From Trichopria drosophilae (taxonomy: Eukaryota > Arthropoda > Insecta > Hymenoptera > Diapriidae), in NCBI GenBank assembly GCA_030407085.1, contig CM059584.1, positions 102,919,001 through 102,983,000 of the forward strand: a DNA stretch of 64,000 bases, in the 5' to 3' direction. The notes beneath the pieces were generated by a model. It made no database searches. It was given only the letters and a program-made list of their open reading frames with translations, and had not been told where the DNA came from. The number at the start of each line of letters is the position of its first letter. Positions within the stretch are counted from its first letter, which is position 1. Positions 52,366-64,000 of the stretch are shown one piece after another. The position numbers and the translations under genes are program-made.

Positions 52366-55300
52366 TTATATATCCATTATTAATAGTTGATAAACATACT
52401 TTCTCTAGCTAATATGTAACAGTCATTCATGAAATTATTTACTATTATTTCTAAGGACATTTCTCCCAGAAAAAGTTTATGAATTAATTTCATCATTATT
52501 CACACAGACCAAAATTATAATAGTACTATCATTTAAACATTATTTTGTAATAGTTCAGATATATTGGGAACTTTTTAATTTCAAGAAAATACAGGTCAAG
52601 CTCAACACACACTTTTACTGTTATTTCTACAAATTTCGTGGTTTGAATATTGGTTCCTTACTAAAATAAATACTTATGTTGGTTTTATATATAATAGTCT
52701 TCTATCTAATTTCGATAATGATAATGTTGATTTTTTATCGTACGCAATGAGTCGACATAAATAAGAAATAATTATATTGATCAGAAAATGTATGACTTCT
52801 CATATTAGCAGACATTGTATAATTCTTGGACAACCTGTATAAATTCCATCAATTTTGGACTAATTTCGATTTTATTTTAACATGAAATACAGGGCATAGC
52901 TCATACGTGAATATTTATTAAAGAATTCTTGGACGACTTATATATGTTGGCATTTTGTCGTGCCCATATGAATAATAATATTTAATTAATTTGTTTACTA
53001 TTTACTATTCGGGTACGTAAACAACACGAGATTACTGTTTTTTTATACTTATGTAATATCTACGAGTAATGAGGAAATGTGGGTAAAATGCATAGGTACA
53101 TTCATGCAAAGCTACTTTTACGATAAGCTATACTGCGCGATATATGTACACTTCATTACTGTTTCTAAAATAGCCCATTGCAAGGGATTATAATGTAATT
53201 TCTCATTAACTTTTTCCTGCATAGTGGCATCACCTGATGCCACATATTTCTAAATAATGTTTTGCGAATTGAAAATAGTTTTCCAGATATTTTTGGTAAT
53301 TTTATATTCACGGGATGTTACTAAATGAAAATCATTCACAATGATTTAAAATCATTGTCAATTTATTGATAGTTAACGAACAAATTCTAAACAGAGACGT
53401 CTTAAAATAAAAAATTAATTATTTAAGAAACTTTCAGACATAACCTTACGGAAGTTAGAGTACAGAGTTTTCGAGGCATACAAATATTTCATTATTTAAT
53501 TGCTTCATGTGCGAAATTTGATATTGCTGAACGCTGTGAATAAATATGGTTGTTTTCAAAACTAAAATAACTTTATTTTTAGATATAGGAAAGCTTAATG
53601 TACAATAGAGTGTGAATGAAAAAATTAGCTTTTGTTCCTAAAAAAAATCGCCTAATTAAATCGTGATTTTTAAACAATTACTATTCATTAATTCTTTGTT
53701 TTTAATTTTGGCATAATTCGCACGGACATCTAATTTAAAATAGCAACCATATGATTATATAATCATTTTTAATTTCGTGGTATAAATTTTTTAACCATTT
53801 AAGTTAAATAACTCAAACTCGCATGTAATAGACCTAATGCTTTGTTTCCATATCACCACAGAATTTTATACCTAACGTTGTGAATTATTAGAAAATAACC
53901 ACAACGTTGTGAGCAAAAAAGATTAATTCCAAAATTCGATCCGACGAATAGAATTTGAATAACAAGCCTTTAAAATTCAGGAATTTTAAAGTTATTTCAA
54001 TGAATAAAAGCTCATTTTAAAGATTGTTTCAAGGCCTACAAATTGTGTCTGTTTGCCCTACAATAAAAATATTTCTTGTTATAGCCAAGGATAAAGAAAT
54101 AGCCCACTTAAGTAGGATTTTCTTTTTTTAGTTGAATATTGTGAACATTCCTGAGTATTTTGTACCAAAAATCAATATAATCGTTGCAGTCCATTTTTTA
54201 AAAAATCGTTTTGTAGTCTACCATAGTTGTGACTTTGCGAGCTTCTCCCATACTCATATTTTCTCGAAACAAAACAAATAACGGATGAAAATAACGGTTG
54301 ACAATTTTGTTACCATTACCTTCATGTTGCCTATAACTAAGCTAGGTGAAGGGAAAAATTTGACAATCGAATAATTTGAATTTTAGATCAAAATCGGTTA
54401 GTTTAAAGGTGATAAAAATATTAAAAATTTACTTAGATTTCATAGACTAAAAAAATTATGTTTTGCATATAAACCCGTTCATTAACAGTATATTACGTAT
54501 CTAGCCGGCGTTACGTACACTATTTTTTGTCACACCCGTTCAAGAAAAGTCAAATTTACCTTTAGGGCGTGTAAAGGGGTCCAAGGCTGTCAAGCACATT
54601 CAATGATCTTCACAGCGGAAAGATTTTTTGTCGATGAAAGACTGTCAACAGATTGTAAGCGAGAGGAAAAAAACATTTTTCCGTTCGGTAATGCCCATCT
54701 TTATCAGACCGGACGACAATCGGGCACTTCCCGCCCTCTTTACCAGACAGAAAGATGGTAATAGGGTTGTTAAAATTTATAAAATTTGTATTTTTAAACA
54801 TATAAGGTGATGAATGCTACAGAACATTATTGAAGAACATAACCGAATATACCAATAAAGATTCCTGTTATTAATTTCATTACTATACGGTCTTTTATTA
54901 AACCCGTTTAATATTGATTAATACATATTCCTAAAATTTGTGTTTCATTTGTATCATATTTGGATGCAACCGATTTTCATCGAAAATTTAACAAATCTTG
55001 ATCAACTGTGTTTTAGATGACTATTAAACCCTCAGCTTAATTTCTATGGATGGTGTCGGAATATACGGAATAAACAGATTTTCAGGTCTTATGATTAAAA
55101 CAGTATTATTAAGTTTTCGAGGCAGTTACGAGCGCATAGCGGAACATCGTAAAAAATAAGCACAGATCTAAAGAGGACTAGATGGGAGGTCGGTGATAAA
55201 GCGTCAGAGAGATACCGGTGCTAGATAAAGTAACGTGCGACAGAGAAAGCTTCGGGTATGAGCGGAGAAACGTGCATGTTAGAAAGAGGCCGTAAACACT

Positions 55301-55386
55301 CATGCGCAAAATCACGTACTAAACTCGTAAACGGTATGCTAAGCGAGGACGTCGGAAACTTTAGTTCCACATAGCCCTGAACTTAC

Positions 55387-55608
55387 CTCCGTTATTGGTC
55401 CTGGCGCGAGGCGGGGATGAACTCGCCGTTGATGAATCCCGCGATACGTTGTCACGGGGTTGAAACTGAGGTCCCTCCACGTTCGGACTCGGGCTAAATT
55501 CGGCCCGAAGATCGTTTCGGTCAAAACCCTCGTGTGTTTCCGACGGGAGATTCCTCTCGTCCGACTCGATAGCGCTCACGTACTGCTCTTGCAGAACTGA
55601 TTGATGCA
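55387..55608 (-). CDS. Ectodomain stalk exon of the unrecognised membrane protein
   Basis: The acceptor CTTTTCATTTCCAG ends at 55609 and the donor GTAAGT begins at 55386. The exon is 222 bases and phase 1 at both ends, a symmetric exon that could be skipped without changing frame. It reads HQSVLQEQYVSAIESDERN, LPSETHEGFDRNDLRAEF, then a Pro/Ser-rich stretch PRDNVSRDSSTASSSPPRAR. It is polar and low in complexity with one N-glycosylation sequon (NVS), as in an extracellular stalk. Its last G joins the next exon in phase 1 to give Gly or Val depending on the acceptor. The region is GC-richer than its surroundings. Upstream exons, including the start codon and signal peptide, must lie beyond 64000 or were not recognised. 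Downstream partners are 22101-22337, 19216-19447 and 15439-15658. Confidence 0.75.
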
Positions 55609-55794
55609 CTGGAAATGAAAAGTTTAACATTAATGATAAAGTTAGGTTAGATTAGGAAAAGTCAAACATTAATTACAGTTACATTATAAAATGGTTTGAG
55701 TCAATGTGCAGCTCATAGGTGTAGAAATTGGGTTCATATATTTTTATTGCAAATCGTTGCAGCAAAGATCCCCCTGTAGAAAACGTAACAGTAG

Positions 55795-56080
55795 CCTGGT
55801 CAGAATCCGGCCAGCCTTCCCTATGTCTGACCAGGAAATTACAGGAATTGTAACGCTCTGCCGACCTGATTCTGACCAGGATAATCCTACCAGATTCCGA
55901 TCAGAATCTTGCTTCTCCGACCAGATCCCGATCGGATTCCGACCACGCACTTACTACAAAATTTGATGAACTTAATCTAAATATACCTCGGAAATTCAGT
56001 CAGAATCTTGTCAGATCCTGATTTAAATCCCTAAGTAGGGTAAATGTGGCCAGATTCTGGACAGAATTACGGAAAATCTG
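55795..56080. repeat. Degenerate CCAGATTCTGACCAG-type repeat
   Basis: Words such as CTGGTCAGAATCCGGCCAG, TGATTCTGACCAGG, CCAGATTCCGATCAGAATC and CCGACCAGATCCCGATC recur in both orientations over about 280 bases, just upstream of the stalk exon. The overlapping ORFs on both strands are made of the repeat. Confidence 0.7.
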
Positions 56081-56540
56081 AGGAAATTTCCACACGTAGA
56101 CCTCCACTCTGGCGAGGGATTACATACAACCTAGCCCAGTAGGAGTCTTACTCCAAAAGGGACCATATTATAGAGTAACAAAACACCAAAAGAAAGTAAA
56201 AGTACCGGTTGTATCATAACATTCAGATAAACGGAGGTTTACAAATAGTTTCATCGTTAAGTAATCTACATAATCCATGCGATAACGAAACCTGCTTATC
56301 GCATAAAATAACAGATATATTACAGAGTATGCGATAAAAATATGCAATTTTATTTTATCTACCTGATATAATCAAGTTAACATTGGATACATTCCGTGTT
56401 TTAAGTGGACCATCGTCAGTACATCCAAAATTGTGATTAATCCCACTTGTACAAATTTTCTTCAGAATGAATAACCATAAAATTTTTAATTCGAAAATAT
56501 ATTACCGACATTTTTTATGCTTTTCATCGTGATCACACGC

Positions 56541-57070
56541 TCCTGACGTACAGTTAGTAATGAGGTGCACTAAAAGGCGATTTATCGCCACGTCATTTTA
56601 TTTCTCGAATGCATAACGAGGTACGTCTTCCTACTGTCGCCGGGAACGAGGTGCGGATTTCGCCGAACTCCTAAAAGTCGAGAAGTGTCACTCGTTTCGA
56701 GTGAGACTGACGTATTTCCTGCACCGACGCACAGTATTCGAAACGAAGGTATCGCGGGTGTACGACGACGCCGAGGACGACGACGATGCTACGTGCTGCG
56801 AATTTAATTGGAAATTTATCGCCCTCGTTTTCGCGACATTATGCATTCGTGAACGTGCCCGTGCAATGCATAAATCTGGACCGTGGTCCAAAATGCGATC
56901 GCCGCAAAAAAAAAAAACTTTGTAAATTTCCCCGATCCAAATGTTCATCGCTACATGCATTTCCGTTATGACGCGGTGCACACTTTCGAATTCGCATTAA
57001 CGAAACGCGGCAATATTATGAATTCCTTCTGACGGCACGATGGGTCCGCTTGCATTTTTCGGTCTCATTC
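56541..57070. other. CpG-rich islet near the stalk exon
   Basis: High CG content (GTACGACGACGCCGAGGACG, CCGGGAACGAGGTGCGG), with palindromic CACTCGTTTCGAGTG at 56689-56703. ORFs of 60-97 codons overlap on both strands and are probably not genes. Candidate promoter or enhancer. Confidence 0.4.
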
Positions 57071-59348
57071 GATTAATGTCGACGCAAGTTTTTCTACATG
57101 TGAATTATTTAAATCGGATTAATATGAGCTACAAATACAACTGCGTATGTCTGGTACATAAATTACAAACATTGATGTGAAGACTTCACGTGTTTTATCT
57201 TTAATACGTTTATTAATTCATGTTTTTTTAACTTTCGTTCCAATATGTACAAAACATATACTAGTAATTCATATTTTATTTAGTACGTGATATGATATGC
57301 AGGGGATTTAATTAAAAATGCTAGCATTTTGTGTTCAAAGAATTGTATAATTTTCAGTTTTCGAACATGTATTCCTTACCAGTCGATCGAATTGTGAATA
57401 TCTTTTAAATATCGGATATCATTTTCTGTATAAAATTTTTCAAACCGTTTATTATAGATCAGTATTTTCACGTGAAGAAATCATTTTTTAGAATGTGCGA
57501 GTAATATAACAACTTGAAGTTTATACAATTGAAAAAACTTATATTTTCAAAAAATCGGTCCAAATAACGACCAATTTCTTAAACTTTTCCATAATGAAAA
57601 GTTGGCTTTAAGGGGTTCTAAAGTGGTCCTCCAGTAAGGTAGGAAGTTTCACTATATAACGTAAATTAAAGATGAAAAAAAGCAACTTTCAAAATTCGGG
57701 TGTTGTAAAGGCAATTCTAATTATTATAGACGGTTTCCTAGAGATTACCAAAGAAATTAATTCAGAAGTGACCGAGAGTTTTCGGAAATTTTCTTTATTT
57801 CATATAGATTTACTAAATACACTAATAATAAGTTATTTTGAATACACCATTTCCAAAATGTTCATAGGATGCTGAAAAGACGAATATTTTCTTCAATTTT
57901 CTTCATACTATCGTTAAATGAAAAAAGGTTCATTTTATACTAAACATTTTTTCTTTAATTTGGTCAGATTTTCAGTAGACTACGTCATTTTATTAATAAT
58001 TCATAATAAAAGAATTATTTGCATTTACCTTTTTCCTACTTGAACATATGTATAAAAAATGTAGTACATTACACAAATGTGTCAGAAAAAATGACACAAT
58101 AAAGAGTAGTTAAATAATCATTTAGTCCAATAAAGTTTCCAAAAAACTATTTTGTACTTTATTTGATATCAGTAATGAGAAATTCACAAGTAATTGAACA
58201 ATCAGTCGAACATACCCATGACATTTGATTGTAATTACCTTTGGAGACTCGCTGGCAATGATTACATTGCACCTCGTTTTCAGTAGATGTACTGAATGCA
58301 CGTATGCGTACATACATAACGAAATATACTCTCACTTTCCTAACTTTAATCGAAAATATAATTAAAATTTTATTGCGGTAATTTCCATATTTTGAAAATG
58401 AGATTATTATGACTAGTAATAATTTTGTAAATTATCAGAAAATTGATTTATAATTTTCCACATACAATTTGGTACAATGAACTGCGATGCATTTATTAGT
58501 TAATTATACATATTAAGTGACCAATAGAACGTATAAATCGGAAATATGGTAATTCATGCTAAGAGTATAAGAACCACCCAACCACTTTATAATTGGGTCA
58601 TATTATTTCTTAGCTAGTAAATTCAAATATGTAACGGTCACAAAATTGGCATATAATTATAAAATATTCCTATATTTATTGTGCAAATTGTAATGGATCA
58701 AACCCAACGAAAATTAATATTCCTGTATTTAATTACGTTTGTTATCATGTAAAACATTTTTCATAATTCCATACATATGTTAACCATGTTAATTAGCCTT
58801 TGATTCCTGGCGACGGCCTGATTTTTTGCTCATAAAATTACAAATGGTTCCTGATGGAAATTTGTTCATCCATTTAATTTAATCAAAAAAATTTTGATTT
58901 TCACAGAATATTTCATTAATGCGGGACATCGTATTTTAAATGTTCACTGTACGAAGTATGTGTTTCGTAACTAATTTTAAAATGTTAAAAATAAGAGAAA
59001 TCATTTGTTTAATGAGAAAATCGTAATATAAATGATCCATAATTTTAGGTTTCAATTTTCTAGTAGTTTTGAGATTGAAATCATTTTATGCATACTACAG
59101 AATATATATAAAAGTATGGATATTATCGTGCTTCTCCCCTGGTAAAAATTGCAACCAGACATTATACATTATTTATGTAACATTCTTATGTAATGCCTAA
59201 AATTAGACATTTCTAAAGTATTTTCTTATGTAATTTTTGGCTTAAATGTGAGATTTGTTCAATTAATTATTAGACAGTTTTGCTAGACCATTTTGATCTA
59301 TTATTAGATTTCAGAAGCATTAAAATATTACGCACAAAAATTAATAAT

Positions 59349-59436
59349 AAAAAAATCTAACACAGACCGGGAATCGAATCCAGCCCACTAGTTCCACATC
59401 CGTGAACTTAACACGACATCGTTACCGCTACGGCAA
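59349..59436 (-). repeat. tRNA-Leu-like SINE head or decayed tRNA
   Basis: Minus strand. An A-box-like TAGCGGTAACG (59420-59430) and a B-box-like GATTCGATTCC (59370-59380) are about 40 bases apart. Between them CGTG-TTAAGTT-CACG (59401-59415) folds as an anticodon arm, whose 7-base loop would present AAG (Leu). A seven-T run, a pol III terminator, follows at 59355-59349. The T-stem has one mismatch and the acceptor stem does not pair well, so this is a tRNA-derived repeat rather than a working tRNA. Confidence 0.6.
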
Positions 59437-62400
59437 TAAACAAGGTTGACAATTTTACGCGCATATTTAGAAAAAAATGTACATGATTTTTTACTTTCAA
59501 AAAAGTACATTAATAATTTAAAAATGTTTTTGGCCAATGCTTTCTAAAAACATGATATATTTTTGTAAAATACTACGAAAATGTTAAAAATATATGTTTA
59601 TATTCTTTTAAAGGACTATATCAGAAATTCTATCAGAAAATAACCTTAAAACAATACAGTTTATAAAATAGTTTTCAAATATGTTTTCAAACAAGGTTTC
59701 TACCTTGTCCCGTATGTTAAAAGTCACTATATCGTCATTTAAAATAATTTTCTTGTAGAATTATTAGAAAAAGTAAATTTGTGCAATTCAAGTCAAAACT
59801 TCACGTCCAACATTTAGGTGGTACAAACTGGACATAACGTAGAACAGTTTCAACGGACATTTAATAGATAAAAATGTTGTGCATAAATATTGTACATCTT
59901 TCATGCCTAGGAATTAGACAGAAATGAGAGCATTTTTCAGTTATGGTATGTTTTGCTTAATATTAGACAATTGTTGGAAATTTTGTAGACACTTTTATTT
60001 TATACATTTACTTTTACATACACGTTTATTTAACAAAAATATTTGCCTAATAGTTAGTTTTAATCCATCAAAGATGCTTACAATTATTACAAAGGTTTGA
60101 TCTGTCGAATTTCATCGCAATGTTTAAAATTTATTGATCATAAAGGACAATAATTTCATTGTGTATCGTAAGTATTTAAATGATTCATCTCTGTAATGTT
60201 TTATTTAGGTATACAATTTGAATAAACGTTTTCATTATTCTTATTGCATATGATTATGTAAATTATTATCATTTTTCTTAAATTATCGCCAAATTTGTAT
60301 AGCTATAGTACAAATATTTACATGCATAGTTTCTCAGATATTCTTAAATATTATTTTCGTGACATGTATGGTTGATTTTTAAAAATAGTTTGTGTAAACA
60401 AGAGATGTACTTGTGAAACGTCAGTGTCGTAATTTTGTGCAGTACCTTGTTCTATATACTACTGTTATGTATCTACTAGTAATGTCTCCAATTTTGTCCG
60501 TTTACGTTTAAAGTTAAACAGTACTTTTGTAATTACCTTACCTATGTAAGGTAATTTCTTTTGCATCTGCGACGTTTTGAACTTGTCGTATCAGCCTGAG
60601 TGAAACTATTTTTAAATCATCCATACATATTCTCCAATAAGCATGTAATAAACCTTGGATTTGGTAAATGGTGTAAATATGAAACATTAAATTTTGTTGA
60701 GACCGAAATACCGATGCGAGTTAAACTATATTTTTATTAAATCACATTCATCCTTAAATTTTGTTATTGATATTTCTGTGGTGCGAAAAACAGCCAAGCT
60801 GCTTGGTACAACGAGGAAAATCAACAGCAACCAACTTTGTAGGACAAAGCCGAACCCTTATTATTATTTTTATTGAAAATTACTATTTCTTTAAAACGTT
60901 GAAGCTGGCTTTCTAACTCCGACTCGTCTAAATAAATAACGTATATATATTTTGTGAATATTTTCAGTATCATTCTGTTATCGGTACAGAAACTAGTATA
61001 CCGAGATAGTATAAAATCCGTAGAATTTTGACTATTTTTGTATTTTTACGAGAAACTCTTCTGGAAATTTACTTATTTCTGAAATAAATATTTGTAAAAT
61101 ATTCCAGAAAACATGGAGATAAACGCAAATACAAATATATGTTGGGAAACATGTGGGAAATTGCGGTTCACTCCCCCTGATAGTGAAACAACGGAACTCA
61201 AGCGCCACAACGCTTCTGGAAATTTTATTTACGTCAAGCACGTTAATTAACACTCCGGATCGGGGATAATGAGACAGCGCTGCCGGTAAAACCGCAAATA
61301 ATCTGGATTTTGCCCGATAATCGACAGTCCATAGTAATGGTAATAATCACATATATGGGCAATTACTGGGAAAATCGAATAAAAGGTTTCAGTTTTATAC
61401 TTTATTTTTAAATCGAGTAATGTAAAAGTATTTAATTTTGCTTTCACGAATTCCTTTATCATATAATATGATGGTCCGAATTTATCTCAATCTAAATAAT
61501 TTGTAATTTACGTACTTAGGAAATCATATCAATTCAGACTTCTTCCGTGCAGAATTTTTCATGGAAATATTTTTAGTCTACTGTTTAAGGAGAATGGAAT
61601 TACAAAGATAATCGTATATTAAACATTTTTTGGACCAAGGATATAAAAATTCTGTAAAATTTTGCGAATTTGAATCAAACTTATTAAAATAACAATTAAA
61701 ACAATAATTAGTTCATTCAATCCATAAATAATAGACATTTTTTTAAGCTACTAATACAATGCTAAATGGAATAACAAAATACAGTTACAAAACTAACGAT
61801 GAAACTTGCTTAATTTCACATTTCAGTCGCATTGCTTCTCTTAATAGGATTGTCTTTTACACTGTACGGGTGAAATAAGTGCGAAAGTCAACTACTTCGC
61901 TGATGTATTGAATGCTATTTTGTGTTACACTATGAGAAAAATGTTTCCAGCACTTTTTCTATGTGCGAAATACAGATTGTAAATAGGGCACTTCGCTGAC
62001 TGAAAACAATGTGCAAAATTGAATTTTGCGCCTAGAGTTGAAAAAAACAATATTAATTAAAATATTAGTATTAAGTTTCATGTCCTATATATTATATTAG
62101 TATTAAGTCTTTTTAAATATACTATTTAATCACTTCCTTACACATGTATCCTGATTTCAAAATAAAGTTATTATTCTCTCGTTTATCACGTGAAGGAAAT
62201 TGACGAATCTCGATTTCATGGTTCATGAAGGGTTTATCATTTCGGAAATTTAATTTATCGATTATACCGCAATATTTGAATATTTACAGAGTTCATTATT
62301 CGTAATACAGTGGATAGCATAAAACTCTTCATGAATATATATTGGAAAATATAGCTCACAATGGGGCATAAATGTTAACATCTCCGTTTTGTGCTTCGCA

Positions 62401-64000
62401 ATTTAAAATAAAACTACTATTCGTATTTTTATTATGAATATCTATAACAGTAAAGAGATTAATAATTGTCTAATTTTTTAAAATTTACGTTTGTTTTATT
62501 TTGTAGCAATTAGTATAAGCAAAAAACGATTCATTTTATTATTCAAATTTATTTCATTATTTTAAAATAGTTCCGAAGAATATATTTGCAATAATGCCGT
62601 CATATTTAAAAGTAACAAAATGTAGTAAAATGTTTATGATAACAAAAATACACTAGCATCTTGTTTTTACTTGTTAATTATTTTCATGTTTGTATAAAAT
62701 GCAAATTTTTGTTGAATATACTGTTGAATTAATTTGTACCAATCTCATGAATTACGTTGATTAATATCTCTTTAAAATTATTTTAAAACAGAGAAAATTT
62801 ATTATGAGTTCTTGTTTATTAAAAAACCTCATATAACATTACCTTATAGTAAATAATTCATAGTAATATTTTAGTTATATTCACTTTGGATTGTAACAAA
62901 ATTTTATTTAATGTTTTTTTTTCTTATTTTTTCTGAAATGTATATTTGCTTAATCGCGTTGATTTAAATTTGGAATAATTTATTTTAAAAACAGAGAGTT
63001 ATGAATTTCTTTGCATAAATTTCAGGAATGAAGAAAAAGAATTCTCCACGAAATTGTTTTTTTCACGACAATCGTTTTACTAAACACTGAAAAGCATTAC
63101 AGCCACCTCCCTGAATGATATTCATACAAAAATAGCCCATTGTATTAATCGTATAATTTTGCTGGAAAATTTATATAAAATATGCGGATTATGCATTCGT
63201 ATGCAAATCAATGTAAGCGAGTCTAGCTGAATAAGTGATATGTATAAAGACATGTAATAATTCGTAAAATGTGCACACAACGATAGAGAATGCTCAAATA
63301 AATTATTATTCAATTTCAAGCAACCAACACGGAGGAAATTTTGCAATACATGAATTATTACGGGAATGTAAAATTAATTTCAGAGATCCGAATTACAACG
63401 TAAAATTACATGCTATTTTATATAAATTGATTACAACCCACTTATATCGACCAATTTAGATTCAAATTACAATTGAATATTTATTACGTTATATTTAATG
63501 ATAATCGTATATTTTCTTCTCATATTGATATTTGTGCATATTAGGGCAATGAATGCAAGCTAACAGTAGACAAATTATATCTTTATGTACTTCGAAATAT
63601 TCTCGTATATTGCGGTTTTCCATTTTTCCGATGTGAATCATATGAAAACTATATGCGCACACCACTTCCTGTAAAGTGCAGTGCCAACACCCTCGGGCAA
63701 TAAATCTTTGTGACTTTATCACCCAAGTTTTAACAATATTCACTTTCTGATCCCATATCGGAATTATCTGGTGGATAATAATTCATTGAAATACTGAATT
63801 ATTTAGCAGGGGAATAAATCCATTAGCCGCTTAAAGGAAATCAATACGTCAGATTGAAAACAATTTTGTTGTAATGTATAACCTTTATCAGAATAACTAA
63901 CAACAAATCGTTCGAGATTACTTCATGAGAAATATGATGCATGATCATAAAACAAGGTTAGACGCGATTTTTATGTAACGAAGTTATTTTAATGCATCAA

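Larger units (their letters stand above)
22338..55386. other. Giant (about 33 kb) intron
   Basis: Bounded by the donor GTAAGT at 55386-55381 and the acceptor near 22338. It carries the mobile elements, repeats and CpG-richer islets listed separately. Stretches where I see nothing specific: 22338-24330, 24880-25800, 27680-28095, 28305-31660, 31945-34040, 34595-34985, 35800-36220, 36680-38225, 39110-39570, 40050-43020, 43470-45530, 45975-46780, 47040-51825 and 52370-55180. No further exon of either strand could be supported, though small alternative exons cannot be excluded. Confidence 0.55.
55609..64000. other. Upstream intron, gene not seen
   Basis: Because the exon at 55387-55608 enters in phase 1, an earlier coding exon must exist further along. 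None was found before the window end. Besides the repeat, islet and tRNA-like element listed separately, a GC-richer patch at 61130-61370 stands out. Otherwise 57075-59345 and 59450-64000 show nothing I can name. Confidence 0.5.

Noticed and set aside
55744..55966. Overlapping ORFs with repeated SDQ and RPDSDQ words
   Set aside because: Produced by the GATTCTGACCAG repeat.
60694..60876. ORF with a VRKTAKLLGTTRK stretch resembling a transposase helix-turn-helix
   Set aside because: Only about 15 residues look similar, with nothing matching around them.

Overview
This is an AT-rich eukaryotic window, almost certainly from an insect genome. The evidence is a single-exon divergent ionotropic receptor, a gene split by long introns with GTAAGT-type splice donors, many short inverted-repeat DNA elements flanked by TTAA or TA, a decayed non-LTR retrotransposon and a tRNA-derived repeat. 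The style of the repeats suggests a hymenopteran, but that is an impression from memory and was not tested. No bacterial features, rRNA, CRISPR or viral genes were seen.

Layout. (1) 1-770: a broken plus-strand coding relic with a cysteine-rich CXC-type region. (2) 4033-6144, minus strand: an intact 703-residue divergent ionotropic receptor (IR), the only complete gene in the window. (3) 8091-9769: nested repeats, including a clear miniature inverted-repeat element (MITE). (4) 15439-55608, minus strand: four exons of one gene, joined here by matching splice phases. They encode the end of an ectodomain, one membrane segment and a short cytoplasmic tail. The N-terminal part lies beyond base 64000. 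I do not recognise the family. The central intron is about 33 kb. (5) The introns hold most of the mobile DNA: an approximately 1.3 kb nested-palindrome MITE with a truncated sister, a back-to-back minisatellite inside a TTAA element, several other MITEs, an RNase H fragment of a non-LTR retrotransposon, two copies of a CGACAGTCGAAAAGCC-type repeat and several CpG-richer islets that could be regulatory. (6) 55609-64000: upstream intron with a CCAGATTCTGACCAG-like repeat, a CpG-rich islet and a tRNA-Leu-like SINE fossil.

The two genes share a strand: the IR gene lies about 9 kb downstream of the membrane-protein gene. Nothing in the sequence links their functions. The best leads are the unrecognised receptor-like gene with its possible alternative C-terminus, and the long hairpin-forming repeats in its introns. 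I found no convincing new multi-gene system.
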